From NCBI GenBank assembly GCA_025041175.1, contig JAKCFJ010000003.1, forward strand, positions 62,001 to 126,000: DNA of 64,000 nt, given 5' to 3'. A program made the translations under genes and the position numbers. Positions 53,439-63,554 of this stretch are shown here, piece after piece. The DNA comes from Halobacteriales archaeon YIM A00010 (GTDB taxonomy: Archaea; Halobacteriota; Halobacteria; Halobacteriales; Haloarculaceae). The notes beneath the pieces were generated by a model. It was not told the DNA's origin. It saw only the letters and a program-made list of their open reading frames with translations, and did not search any database. Positions within the stretch are counted from its first letter, which is position 1. Each line of letters opens with the position of its first letter.

Positions 53439-55994
53439 GTGATGAGTACACGATCGGATACAAATGATTCCCCGGACGCTGATCTCGAGGGGGAGCTCCG
53501 GACCCTCCGGCTCTCTGTCCCGGACATGGATTGTCCCTCCTGTGCGGGGAAGGTCACGAACAGCATCGAGAAGCTTGCAGGCATCGAGGAACTCGACCCG
53601 CAGCCTACGACCGGAACGCTCATAGTCACATTTGACCCGTCGAAAACGGACGACGAGGCGATTCTTGACCGGGTTGAGAAAGCAGGCTACGCCGTTGAAC
53701 AGCCAACCGAAGCGGTGACGGTGCGGTTTACCGTCCCCGAGATGGATTGTCCCTCCTGCGCACAGAAAGTCGAGAAGAGTTTGGCGGGGATCGATGGGAT
53801 CACCGAGCGTGATCTCCAGCCCACCACCGGAACGGTGACGGTCAGCTACAATCCGAACGCGACTGCAGAGCAGACTATCACTGAGGCGATCGAAGGAGCA
53901 GGGTACGAGGTTACCGAGCGTTCAGCCGACGATTCGGAGGCCATAGCCGGCGGTGTCCCAGCACCGTCGGCGATCTGGACGGGTCCACGGGCGATCAAGA
54001 CGTGGATCGGTGGAGGATTCCTGACGCTCGGTCTCCTGTTCGAGTTTCTATTCACCGCACAGAACGTCACCGTTGGGAATCTTCTCGGCGTCGGGGTGTT
54101 GCTCGCCGACGTCTTGCTCCTCGCTGCCATTGTGAGTAGTGGCCTTCCGGTTGTCCGCAGCGGGTATTACTCGGCCCGGAATCTGAGCCTCGATATCGAT
54201 CTGCTGATGGGCACTGCGATCATCGCCGCTACCGGGATCGGCTACTTTGTTGAAGCGGCGACACTCGCAGTCCTGTTCAGTATCGCAGAACTCCTCGAAG
54301 ACTACGCGATGGATCGGGCGCGCAACTCGTTGCGCGAGCTGATGGAACTCTCGCCCGACGAAGCGACCGTTCGTCGCGATGGCGAGGAGGAAACGGTCCC
54401 CGTCGAGGAGGTCCACGTCGGTGATACCGTCGTTGTGCGTCCGGGCGAGAAGATCCCGATGGACGGAACCGTCATCGAGGGAGCCAGTGCGGTCGACGAG
54501 TCACCGATTACTGGCGAGAGTGTCCCCGTCGACAAAACAGAGACGGATGAGGTGTACGCGGGGACAATCAACGAAGAGGGCTACCTCGAACTCGACGTGA
54601 CGGCAGAGGCATCGGATAACACGCTCTCACGGATCATCGAGATGGTCCAAGGCGCCCAGCAAAAGAAAACCGACAGCGAGCAGTTCGTGGACCTCTTCGC
54701 GGGCTATTACACGCCAGCGGTCGTCGTCGTCGCGATCCTGACTGCGGCAATTCCGCCGCTGGTGTTCGCTACACCATGGCAGACATGGTTCATACGCGGT
54801 CTTACACTACTTGTGATCGCCTGTCCGTGCGCGTTCGTCATCAGTACACCCGTCAGTGTTGTCTCCGGCATTACCAGCGCGGCCAAGAATGGCGTGCTCA
54901 TCAAGGGCGGGAAATATCTCGAAGCAATGGGTGACGTCGAGACCATCGCCTTCGATAAGACGGGGACGCTCACGAAAGGTGAACTCGCCGTTACTGACGT
55001 TGTCCCGTTGAACGGGTACAGCGAAGTGGACCTCCTCCGCTCCGCAAGCGGACTCGAACAGCGGAGCGAACACCCAATCGCGGACGCTATTCTCGATCAG
55101 GCTACCGAGGCGGATGTGACGCCTGCGGAGGTGGCTGCCTTCGAGAGTATCACCGGCAAGGGCATCCAGGCCGACATCGATGGGACAACGTACTACGCCG
55201 GGAAGCCGGACCTCTTCGGTGATCTCGGTGCAGATCTCTCGCACGCCCACGTCGCGACGGATGGGGGTGTCCTTACCGACGCCGGGGAGCAGTGTGACCA
55301 GGGAAGCTGCGTCGACCTCACGGACGAGACGATCCCTGCCCTCCAAGCGGACGGAAAGACGGTCGTGGTCGTTGGGACAGAGATGTCGGTGGTAGGGGTG
55401 ATTGCGATTGCTGACGAGGTGCGGCCGGATGCCAAAGCAGCTGTCGACCAGCTGCACGAGCTGGGCATCAAGCACCTCATCATGATCACTGGTGACAACG
55501 AGGGAACGGCCCGAGCGATCGCTGAGCAGGTCGGGATCGATGAGTACCGAGCTGAGCTTCTCCCTGAGCAGAAGGTCGACGCCATCGACGAGATGAGTGA
55601 GGAGTACGGCGGGGTCGCGATGGTTGGTGATGGCGTGAATGATGCACCCGCGCTCGCGACCGCAACGGTCGGGATTGCAATGGGTGCTGCCGGGACGGAT
55701 ACGGCCCTCGAAACGGCCGATATCGCGTTAATGGGCGACGATCTCTCGAAACTGCCGTATCTCTACGAACTCTCACATAAAGCAGGGAACGTGATCCAAC
55801 AGAACATCTGGGCGAGTCTCGGCGCAAAGGCACTGCTTGCGATCGGCGTCCCACTCGGGTACGTCAGCGTTGCGGTCGCCGTCGTCGTCGGCGACATGGG
55901 CATGAGCCTCGGGGTCACCGGGAACGCGATGCGGCTCTCACGGATCGTTCCTGAACGCATGCGCAGTGACGCTGACCAGGAGACTAGCGCGTGA
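53439..55994 (+). CDS. P1B-type ATPase, Zn/Cd/Pb class (ZntA/CadA-like)
   Basis: An 851-aa metal-exporting ATPase. Two N-terminal heavy-metal domains carry MDCPSC (C32/C35 and C104/C107). The transmembrane metal site is C462-P-C464 in CPCAFVISTPVSV. Phosphorylation is at D506 in DKTGTLTKG; TGES and GDGVNDAPAL are intact. The CPC context ending in STPVSVVSGITSAAKNGVLI and the late helix with GDMGMSLGVTGNAMRL resemble P1B-2 (Zn/Cd/Pb) pumps rather than copper pumps. Met 2 is an alternative start. It is probably controlled by the HTH-10 regulator just upstream. Confidence 0.9.
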   Translation: MMSTRSDTNDSPDADLEGELRTLRLSVPDMDCPSCAGKVTNSIEKLAGIEELDPQPTTGTLIVTFDPSKTDDEAILDRVEKAGYAVEQPTEAVTVRFTVPEMDCPSCAQKVEKSLAGIDGITERDLQPTTGTVTVSYNPNATAEQTITEAIEGAGYEVTERSADDSEAIAGGVPAPSAIWTGPRAIKTWIGGGFLTLGLLFEFLFTAQNVTVGNLLGVGVLLADVLLLAAIVSSGLPVVRSGYYSARNLSLDIDLLMGTAIIAATGIGYFVEAATLAVLFSIAELLEDYAMDRARNSLRELMELSPDEATVRRDGEEETVPVEEVHVGDTVVVRPGEKIPMDGTVIEGASAVDESPITGESVPVDKTETDEVYAGTINEEGYLELDVTAEASDNTLSRIIEMVQGAQQKKTDSEQFVDLFAGYYTPAVVVVAILTAAIPPLVFATPWQTWFIRGLTLLVIACPCAFVISTPVSVVSGITSAAKNGVLIKGGKYLEAMGDVETIAFDKTGTLTKGELAVTDVVPLNGYSEVDLLRSASGLEQRSEHPIADAILDQATEADVTPAEVAAFESITGKGIQADIDGTTYYAGKPDLFGDLGADLSHAHVATDGGVLTDAGEQCDQGSCVDLTDETIPALQADGKTVVVVGTEMSVVGVIAIADEVRPDAKAAVDQLHELGIKHLIMITGDNEGTARAIAEQVGIDEYRAELLPEQKVDAIDEMSEEYGGVAMVGDGVNDAPALATATVGIAMGAAGTDTALETADIALMGDDLSKLPYLYELSHKAGNVIQQNIWASLGAKALLAIGVPLGYVSVAVAVVVGDMGMSLGVTGNAMRLSRIVPERMRSDADQETSA

Positions 55995-56042
55995 GTCCGT
56001 GAACGGCTGACTATCAACATAGTACCTTCCTATTCTACTTCA

Positions 56043-56171
56043 ATGTCGCTACGTGTTGGCTTTTGGTTCGGCGTCTTGCTGATCTCTGTCTTTGCTGCCC
56101 ACTGGGGAGCGGAGCAATTGAGTACGCCCCTGAAAAAACTGCGGCGACACATTCGTTCGGTTCGAAGCTGA
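56043..56171 (+). pseudogene. Membrane protein N-terminal fragment
   Basis: The frame MSLRVGFWFGVLLISVFAAH, WGAEQLSTPLKKLRRHIRSV ends at a stop after 42 residues. It looks like the first helix of a larger membrane protein, possibly a sodium/calcium exchanger-like family, truncated by decay. The remaining spacer to 56505 has a few hydrophobic scraps but no gene. Confidence 0.35.
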
Positions 56172-56505
56172 TCGGCGATTTTGGCTACGTCGCCGAGCGC
56201 ACGACTGGCGGATGGGAGATCGGCTGGTAATCGGGGCCGAGCAGTGGTCACAAGCTCTCATCACCCTCAATTGGGATGCGTAATGTCGCTGTCGTGGCGG
56301 CGGTACTCGTAGCCGCCGGCTTTCCGGCGACTGCCCTCCTCCCAGCGATTCGTTCGCAATTATTGAGATGGCGTCGAGCGCGGGGGTAGCGCGAGGCTTC
56401 TCGGACGATGCGTAGCTACAGCCGAATAGATGGGTTCCTCATACGTGCACTCAACTGAACGCAGAACATCGGACGAACCGAACATCGGGATGAGCAGAGA
56501 AGCAT

Positions 56506-57051
56506 TTACTCTCGCGTCATCTCAAGCGTGCCATTTTCACTCATACTGGTTAACGTTCGGCTTACCAATTCTCGAAGAATGAATTCCTCGTAGTGTTGGG
56601 TTGTGCAGTAGTCGCAGGGTTTCATCTCGTTCGCAGCAGCTTCGATGGCGTCACCGTGCTCGGCGTATAACTGCTCTAGCAGCGATGTCATCGCTTCCTG
56701 GATTGTCATCTCTGCGTCGCTAAGAATCACGTCCGCGTCCTCCGACAGATCGTAAGAGAACACGCGGGTATTCGATTTGTAGAATTTGGTCGTTCCACCC
56801 CCAGCGTCCTCAAGGCGCGCTACTTCGACCATTCCCACGTCCTTGAGGACGTTTACATGGTGGCGAACAGTCGTCTCTGCCTTCGCTTCGTTACGACGAG
56901 CGAGTTCCTCGGTGATTTCCTCAATCGTCAGCTCTTCATCAGCGAGCATATCAAGGATCTTTGCTCGGACATCGTTTTCGAGCGCCTTCGCTTTCGCTGG
57001 ATCAGTCGTAATAACGTCTGTTATGGGGACCTCCGTTTCGAGGAGACTCAT
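56506..57051 (-). CDS. ArsR-type winged-helix regulator, probable metal sensor
   Basis: A ~181-aa regulator. The winged HTH reads VRAKILDMLADEELTIEEIT, ELARRNEAKAETTVRHHVNV, LKDVGMVEV. The C-terminus has a CxxC pair in KPCDYCTTQHYEEF, absent from generic ArsR proteins and suitable for copper or another thiophilic metal. Start MSLLETEVPI (57051) is preferred; an upstream Met at 57072 adds seven residues. It is divergent from the HMA-ATPase operon, with an inverted repeat in the shared promoter region. It probably represses that operon until metal binds. Confidence 0.85.
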   Translation of the reverse strand: MSLLETEVPITDVITTDPAKAKALENDVRAKILDMLADEELTIEEITEELARRNEAKAETTVRHHVNVLKDVGMVEVARLEDAGGGTTKFYKSNTRVFSYDLSEDADVILSDAEMTIQEAMTSLLEQLYAEHGDAIEAAANEMKPCDYCTTQHYEEFILRELVSRTLTSMSENGTLEMTRE

Positions 57052-57097
57052 AAGAGGATATTTGGTTGCCATCTGTATAACACTGTTGGGAATAGAT

Positions 57098-57120
57098 TCA
57101 CTTTCTGATCACAAAAGTGA
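57098..57120. promoter_or_regulatory. Candidate operator of the ArsR-type regulator
   Basis: Inverted repeat TCACTTT/AAAGTGA with a 9-bp spacer in the 130-bp divergent promoter region between the regulator and the metallochaperone gene. Symmetry and position suit a dimeric ArsR-type repressor. Confidence 0.5.
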
Positions 57121-57183
57121 TCTCACTACTATTTTCGTCGTAACGGCTAAATGGATCCCTACTTCATCATTAGACGAGAGAGA

Positions 57184-57420
57184 ATGACGACCACTACAGT
57201 GACTTTCAGCGTTACCGGCGACCAGCAGATTCACTGCGATGGCTGCGAGCAGCGCATCAGCCAGGCACTCGAACGCTTGAAAGGCGTGACGTCGGTCGAA
57301 GCTAGTGCCCACAGCCAGCGTATTGTCGTCGAGACCAATCCCGCTCAGTCCGGTCTCGACCAACTCCGAGAGCGACTCGATCTGCTCGGGTATGACGTCA
57401 CCAGTGAGGAGCCAGCATGA
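57184..57420 (+). CDS. HMA-domain metallochaperone
   Basis: A 78-aa single heavy-metal-associated domain. It starts [20 protein letters not shown] with C18 and C21 (HCDGC) as metal ligands, and continues through the ferredoxin-like fold ([20 protein letters not shown]). An in-frame Met at 57151 is less likely, because the metal motif would then be too far in. Such proteins hand copper, or a similar metal, to a P1B ATPase. Its stop overlaps the ATPase start by four bases (ATGA), so the two are coupled. Confidence 0.9.
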   Translation: MTTTTVTFSVTGDQQIHCDGCEQRISQALERLKGVTSVEASAHSQRIVVETNPAQSGLDQLRERLDLLGYDVTSEEPA

Positions 57421-59672
57421 GCGCTCCTACCCAGAAGCACGCGATGCAGCCAGGCGACAGGACCGAGCAACTCCAGGTCACGGTCGGCGGGATGCATTGC
57501 TCGTTATGTACCGAGTCGATTACCGACGGACTGGAGGGCATGACTGGGGTCGAGGACGCCGATGTCAGTCTCGCCCACGAAGAGGCGCTGGTCCGGTATG
57601 ACCCGGCGCAAGTTGATGAGTCCGAGATTTGGCGCATCCTGAAAGATCTCGGTTATGAGCCACTGGAGCTTGATCCCGACGAGCGGTTTGAAAAAGAGGA
57701 GGAGGACCTCGCTGCTGCGCGCCGGAAGGGAGGCATCGCTGGTGGACTCTTGGTTGGCGTCTCAACACTGATGGCCGGCGAGGCGTTCCTCCCTGCATTT
57801 ACGACCATTCCCGTCTACACGTACGCCATCGGAATCCTCGCGCTTGTGACGTTTTTTGGCCCAGCGCGGGCAATCATCTTCCAGAATGGCTGGCAGTCGT
57901 TGCGTCGGGGCATCCTCAACCAGGACTTGCTCGTGTCCGTCGCGGCGACCGGTGGCCTCATTGGTGGGGGCGTTGGTCTCGTCACTCCAGCGTTCCCGGC
58001 GAACGGGTTTTTCGGCGCGACGGTGTTCGTCCTCGCGTTCCATCTGATCGGTGGGTACGCCGCGGTCAAGGTGCATGTTGAGGCCTCGCAGTCGGTCCGC
58101 CAACTGTTGGACCTCGAACCCACGACCGCTCACAAGATCGATGCGGAGGGGACTGAAACCGACGTCCCACGCGAAGACCTCGCCGTCGGTGACCGAGTGC
58201 GGGTGCGTCCCGGCGAGCGCATTCCCATCGACGGCACGGTCGTCAGCGGCACCTCGGCTGTCGATGAGAGTCTCGTCACTGGCGAATCTACGCCCCAGGA
58301 GAAACATGACGGTGACGAGGTGGTTGGCGGCTCAATCAACCACGACGGGAGTCTCTCTGTCGAGGTGACCCGTACCGGGGAGGACACGTTCCTGCGCAGT
58401 GTCGCCCAGCAGGTGGCCGAAGCGCGGGCATTGAAACCCGGCATCTTGCGGCTGGTCGACCGGGTGCTCGTGTACTTCGTCCCCATCGTGTTCTCGCTAG
58501 CGACCCTGGGATTTCTGCTCTGGAGCGCCGGCGCGTGGCTCTGGACCGGAGAGGCGAACTGGGCGCGGGCCGGCTTCGCTGCGCTGAGCGTCTTGATCAT
58601 GGGCTATCCGTGTGCGTTGGGCATGGCGACGCCGCTCGCTATCGTTCGGGGCAGCAGCGAGGCGGCCGAGAAGGGCATCCTCATGCGCTCGGGCGAGGCG
58701 TTCCACGTTTTCAAGGATATCGATACCATGGTGCTCGACAAGACGGGCACGCTCACGCAGGGTGAGCCTGACGTGGATGAGGTCGTCTCCGTCGATGGAA
58801 CGGCCACAGACGAGATTCTTCGACTCGCCGCTGCGGCGGAGACTCCCTCGGAACATCCACTCGCCAGAGCGATCGTCACCACAGCACAAAAGAAGGATGT
58901 GACCATTCCGGAGGCCTACGAGTTCGACGCGACGCCCGGGAAGGGAGTGACAGCAGAAGTCGAACACCGCACGGTCACCGTCGGCAGTCCGCGATTCGTT
59001 GAAGGAGACGGGGAGGGTGCAAATCTGTCGCCGGTGCGCGAGCAGATCGAGACGCTCCAACAGACAGGCAGCACTGTCGTGGTTGTGGCCGTGGACGGTT
59101 CCCCAGCTGGCCTCGTCGCACTCGCCGATCCCCTCAAAGACGACGCCGCAGCAATGGTTGATCGCCTCACAACAGCGGAGATCAAGCCGGTGATGCTCAC
59201 GGGCGATACCGAACAAACAGCCCGGACGATTGCCGAACAGGTTGGTATCGACGACTACCGTGCGGAGGTGTTACCCGATGGTAAGTCGGACGTCGTGCGG
59301 ACCCTCCAAGAAGACAATCGCCAGGTAGCGATGGTGGGTGACGGAATCAACGACGCGCCGGCGTTGATGCAGTCGGATGTGGGGATTGCCATCGACACTG
59401 GCACCGACATTGCCATCGAAGCCGCAGACATCGTGCTGACTGGCTCACAGATTACTACGCTCCTCGACGCGCGCGGGCTGGCCCGCCGCAGCTACCGGCT
59501 GACCCTCACCAACGTCGGGATCGCCCTACTCTTTAACGGGGCAGGCGTCATAGCGGCGGTCTCAGGCCTGCTCCAGCCGTTCTGGGCGATGGTTGCGATG
59601 GGCGCAAGCGTCAGCCTCGTGCTAGCGAACTCCTTTGCCGGCAGGCTCATACCAACAGTAGGCAGAGCATGA
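57417..59672 (+). CDS. P1B-type ATPase with YPC motif
   Basis: A 751-aa heavy-metal ATPase. The N-terminal HMA domain carries C28 and C31 (GMHCSLC). The transmembrane motif is Y397-P-C399 in [13 protein letters not shown], where copper pumps have CPC. D441 in [13 protein letters not shown] and [10 protein letters not shown] are intact. The surrounding sequence ([26 protein letters not shown]) is closest to copper-type pumps. Loss of the first Cys would change metal geometry or selectivity. It is co-translated with the metallochaperone and probably controlled by the divergent ArsR-type regulator. Confidence 0.88.
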   Translation: MSAPTQKHAMQPGDRTEQLQVTVGGMHCSLCTESITDGLEGMTGVEDADVSLAHEEALVRYDPAQVDESEIWRILKDLGYEPLELDPDERFEKEEEDLAAARRKGGIAGGLLVGVSTLMAGEAFLPAFTTIPVYTYAIGILALVTFFGPARAIIFQNGWQSLRRGILNQDLLVSVAATGGLIGGGVGLVTPAFPANGFFGATVFVLAFHLIGGYAAVKVHVEASQSVRQLLDLEPTTAHKIDAEGTETDVPREDLAVGDRVRVRPGERIPIDGTVVSGTSAVDESLVTGESTPQEKHDGDEVVGGSINHDGSLSVEVTRTGEDTFLRSVAQQVAEARALKPGILRLVDRVLVYFVPIVFSLATLGFLLWSAGAWLWTGEANWARAGFAALSVLIMGYPCALGMATPLAIVRGSSEAAEKGILMRSGEAFHVFKDIDTMVLDKTGTLTQGEPDVDEVVSVDGTATDEILRLAAAAETPSEHPLARAIVTTAQKKDVTIPEAYEFDATPGKGVTAEVEHRTVTVGSPRFVEGDGEGANLSPVREQIETLQQTGSTVVVVAVDGSPAGLVALADPLKDDAAAMVDRLTTAEIKPVMLTGDTEQTARTIAEQVGIDDYRAEVLPDGKSDVVRTLQEDNRQVAMVGDGINDAPALMQSDVGIAIDTGTDIAIEAADIVLTGSQITTLLDARGLARRSYRLTLTNVGIALLFNGAGVIAAVSGLLQPFWAMVAMGASVSLVLANSFAGRLIPTVGRA

Positions 59673-60079
59673 TGGTCTCGAACCCTGGTCCTGCCGACGG
59701 GCGTCCACGTGCGATACCCATCTCAGCAGGGGATGTAGGCGCTCTTCGAAGGCGTCCTCGGCGGTGAAAGAATACTCACCGTGGAGACAGACCTGCCGTA
59801 GATCACAGTATCACTCTTGTCGAGCGTACGTGGTCTGGGCGGCTGATCACTGCTATCGATGCTTTCGTCTCGCATCGCTTCGGTTCCTTCGTCATGGACG
59901 CTATCATCTGGATCCCCCTCCGATGATGATCTCACCATCTCTCTCCTCTCTCGCTGACGCTCTGTGTGGATGATCGCCAGCTGACAGGGACCTATGTCGT
60001 CGATAGATGAATGCAGAGGGTGTCATCGTGACATCGCCACCGAGGTGACCGCCCACATCTATTCCGTCAAGAGGGCGCG
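59673..60079. other. Intergenic, convergent, no gene seen
   Basis: Spacer between the convergent ATPase and ACR3-like genes. Short frames are unlike proteins. No repeat was identified. Confidence 0.5.
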
Positions 60080-61072
60080 TTACGTACTCGCCGGAATTGG
60101 AGCGGGAGCGTCTGGAAGAAGCCATGCTGGGACTAGCCGTGTGAGTACGACCATCCCGGTCAATTCGACGAGCGTCTGTGTCACGACGACCGCTGGCGTG
60201 AGTGCGTAGCCCGAGGGTAACGCCAGCGCCAGTGGAAGGATCACCAGCGAATTTCGCGTCACAGACGTGAATACGAGTGCCCGACTCTCTCCGACGTCCA
60301 TCTCAAAGAGACCAGCCGCGAGTCGACCGAGCAGCGGCATGACGACGAGGAATGCCACGTACACCGGCACGACAGCGGCAATCTGTCCGATCGAGTCCTG
60401 CACTCGAGGGAGTTGGGACGCGATAACCACGAACAGCGTCATGCCCATCATCGGCACCGGCAGCCACCCCATTGTATCCTGCCACTCTTTGCCGCGTTCT
60501 GACCGATCCGCCCAGAGTTCAGTTACCCACGCCAGCGTCAACGGGAGCGCGATGATCACGACGAACGCCTCGATGAACGGCCCGGCCTCGATGAATGCAG
60601 CCACTTGCTGGCCCATGAACACCCAGAGGTACACCGGGAGCAACAGCAACTGAACGAGCATCAGCGCTGGCGTCGCAGCAGTGATTTGCTCGGCGTCTCC
60701 ATCCGCGAGGTCCGTGAACGTGATGACGTAGTCGATACACGGCGTCAACAACACCATGAATACTCCAACGAGAATCACCGGATTCTGCGGGAGGGGCCGT
60801 GTGAGCCCGAATACGACCACGGGAACGACCAGGAAGTTCATCCCGAGCGCGGCCAGCATAAATCGCTCGTTCCGGACGGCTCGCCTGATCTGGACGAACG
60901 GAATCTCCAGGAACGTCACGTACAGTAGCACCGCTAACACGGGGTTGATGAGCGGTTCCAAGAGTGAGCTTGCATTCGGTTGCCCGAGACCGACGCCGAT
61001 CGCGAGGAAAACGGCAACAGCGTACAAGCCAACCTGGTTGTGCTGAAGCCACTGTTTCGAGAGTCGTGTCAT
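60080..61072 (-). CDS. ACR3-like permease (bile acid:sodium symporter superfamily)
   Basis: A 330-aa membrane protein with about ten hydrophobic helices. VFMVLLTPCIDYVITFTDLA (about residue 100-125) holds the Cys characteristic of ACR3 arsenite exporters. VTRNSLVILPLALALPSG is the second discontinuous-helix region. It may export arsenite or another oxyanion; no arsenate reductase or arsenite methylase is adjacent. It belongs to the same metal-resistance region as the two P1B ATPases. Confidence 0.8.
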   Translation of the reverse strand: MTRLSKQWLQHNQVGLYAVAVFLAIGVGLGQPNASSLLEPLINPVLAVLLYVTFLEIPFVQIRRAVRNERFMLAALGMNFLVVPVVVFGLTRPLPQNPVILVGVFMVLLTPCIDYVITFTDLADGDAEQITAATPALMLVQLLLLPVYLWVFMGQQVAAFIEAGPFIEAFVVIIALPLTLAWVTELWADRSERGKEWQDTMGWLPVPMMGMTLFVVIASQLPRVQDSIGQIAAVVPVYVAFLVVMPLLGRLAAGLFEMDVGESRALVFTSVTRNSLVILPLALALPSGYALTPAVVVTQTLVELTGMVVLTRLVPAWLLPDAPAPIPAST

Positions 61073-61124
61073 AGAGTAGTTACGGTCGGTATTGAAGTGT
61101 GGTTTCGAGAAAAGTTAGTCTCCC

Positions 61125-61279
61125 AAGAACCATCAAGGCAGGTGCGACAACGTATCGAACGAGATCGGCTCGGTCGGTCGTTCGCTGATCTCGCGGGATT
61201 CGTCGAAGAGCTTCGTGAACACGATGTCGACATTGATCTCGTGAATCAGCCGATCGGCACGGTCGATGAAGACGACTAG
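61125..61279 (+). pseudogene. Serine recombinase fragment
   Basis: The frame RQRIERDRLGRSFADLAGFV, EELREHDVDIDLVNQPIGTV, DEDD then stop is the middle of the resolvase catalytic domain. The catalytic serine and C-terminus are missing. It is complementary in extent to the fragment at 16390-16602. Confidence 0.6.
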
Positions 61280-61469
61280 ATCTGATGTCAGCTAGGTGGA
61301 TTCATCATGTATAAGACATCTATTAATTCTAATATCTTCTGACGAGTATTAAACGAACAACGATTACCATCACTCCGCCAACTCGGTGACAGACCATCAT
61401 GACGTGAAAGAAAGCAATACGGAATAGTGCCGCCGCTCACGACCGGGCGGTCACAGGGGTATTCAAGCG

Positions 61470-63451
61470 TCAATCGGGCGGATCGAGACCGTAGCACTGC
61501 TTGGCGACGGTCAGGAACTGGTTCGCGTCCACCAGCGGCTTGTAGGTCCTCTGCTCGCCGTCGACGGCGAGCTTCACCAGCAGGTCAACTAGCCGCCAGA
61601 CGTTGTACAACACACACGCGAACGCGAAATTGAAAAAGCGGTAGTTACGCTCAGTCGAGGTGGTTCGCACCATGAAGTGTTGTTGCTTCTTGAAGCCGTT
61701 CTCGATGCCCCAGCGGTGGCGATAGCGATGGATCATCCGCTCGATCATGTGGATGAACGCTTTCGCATCCATTCGTCCGTCATCGGCGTCGAGGGCGGTA
61801 ACGTACGGATGGTTGGTTTCGAACACGACGGTTGTGGCGGTGTCTATCTCTCCGTTCTGTGCGTTCCGTTTGCGTTGTTCGACCGCTTCCTCCCGCTGAA
61901 TATCTGCGAGCAGCCGTGAGAACGACATCCCATCGCTTGGTTCACCGTCTATATCGTCACCCACCCACTCGCCGCATATCTCTTGCCACACATCTGAGAG
62001 GTTGTCATCCTCATCATCGTCCGACCGCGATCGATTCGGCAGATAGAGTTGCTTGCGCGTGGGGATGCTGGTGTCGGACTCTTCCTCGGTAACGTGGAAG
62101 CGCTTGCCGTTGTGGTACATCCATGCGATTATCTCGGCTTCGTCGCTGTCCATGAAGAGGCGTGTCGGATTCAAGTAGTAGACATCGTACTCTTCACAGA
62201 TCTCCTTGACACCCTCGCTGTCGAACTCGCGGTCCATCATTATCAGATCGAGATTAACCATCTCAGTCGTGTGTTCAAGCAGTTTCTCAACGATCTCGTC
62301 TTTGGACTGGCCGCGCTCGCGCGGGATGGCGTCGAGCACGAGCGGGACGTCCATCCCGACGATCTTGAGCACCGCCCATTGGTAGTAGTCGTTGCCGTCC
62401 TTGTACCCGAGGATGTCGTCCTCGTGGCCTTCACTGTCACCAGTGAACGGGACGCCCTTGGTCACGTCGATAGCCGCCCAGAGTTCTCCAGTGAGTTCGC
62501 CGTGTTGACGAGCCCGAGCGATGAGCAGCCGCGTCGTAGTGCGAAGCATCGAACGAATGTCGGCGACTGAGTGCTTGCCGATCTGGTAGCGGTGGGTCGA
62601 TCCAGTTGGAATACGCTCCCGTGTCGTATCGAGTAAAAACGAGGCTGGACCGCTTCGGGCGTACATATCCTCGCGCATCCCCATGTAGGCGTGCTGCTCC
62701 CAGAACGCGTTCGCGTGGATCTGCCAGTTCCGCCCGCGAGCGCAAACACATCACAGACGAACGGTTTCGCCTGTTGCCACACCTCGTTGGTCTTCTGTGC
62801 GAGTAGTTGGCGTTCCGAACAATCATCAGTCTCTGGTTCATCCGCTTCGCCAGCGTCAATTCGCTCGGGCAGGGAGACATCGCAGGCATGCGCGGCTGTG
62901 ACGATTCTATCAGCGCATTTCCGCACGGCGTCGCGCAGTGCCTCGCTGCATCGGTGGTTCCATCCCCGCCAAAACGTCGACTGTGCCGGAAGTGACTTGA
63001 AGCCAAGCCGACGGCGGAGCGTGGGATGCGCTCGCAGGTAGTCGTGGAGGGCGGTTTCATCCCAACCGTTGATCGTCTCGATGATGAACGTTCGGACCAG
63101 TAGCGCCATCGGATACAGTCACGAGTACGGAGCGGAGGCATCGTGTGCACCGAACGTGCAATGGTCAATCGGCAGCTGGTAGACCAGCGTCTCGATGTCG
63201 GTGTAGTCCGTTGCGCGCTTGCAGTGTGATTGCGCGATGGTAGCGACATCCGAGACGAATCTCTCAAGATCGTCTGTTCCGTCGGATCCGACGTCGAAAC
63301 AGCACGATTGCTCGGAGGAGCCGTTGGTAGCGGCGAGAATCGTGGTGACTGACGGTGTGGTGTCGGCCGATTGGTCTACGGCCGATGACGTGGCGTCGAT
63401 ACGTGTGTTCGTGTCGGGTGCATCCGCGTCCGACTGCGTGTTCGTACCCAT
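61470..63451 (-). pseudogene. DDE transposase, broken in two places
   Basis: Three pieces would form a ~660-aa transposase. The first (63451-63119) runs from MGTNTQSDADAPDTN to ASAPYS, then an in-frame TGA. The frame resumes LYPMALLVRTFIIETINGWD and runs to about 62700. After a frameshift MGMREDMYARSGPASFLLDT leads to the catalytic core. Acidic residues occur in AAIDVTKGVPFTGD, MMDREFDSEG and the YRxRWxIE motif (YRHRWGIENGFKK), an IS4-superfamily-like signature. The catalytic part is intact but no full frame exists. Confidence 0.75.
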
Positions 63452-63554
63452 GGCATGGATAGCACCGTCCGTATGGCTGCACAGTAGAGCGACCGTCCGG
63501 CGCGGGGTACCAATCTGAGAGAGTTGTTATATAGCTTCGATGTCTAGCCTATAC

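Noticed and set aside
53439-55994. Copper-exporting ATPase (CopA)
   Set aside because: The MDCPSC metal domains and late helix GDMGMSLGVTGNAMRL fit Zn/Cd/Pb-type pumps better than copper pumps.
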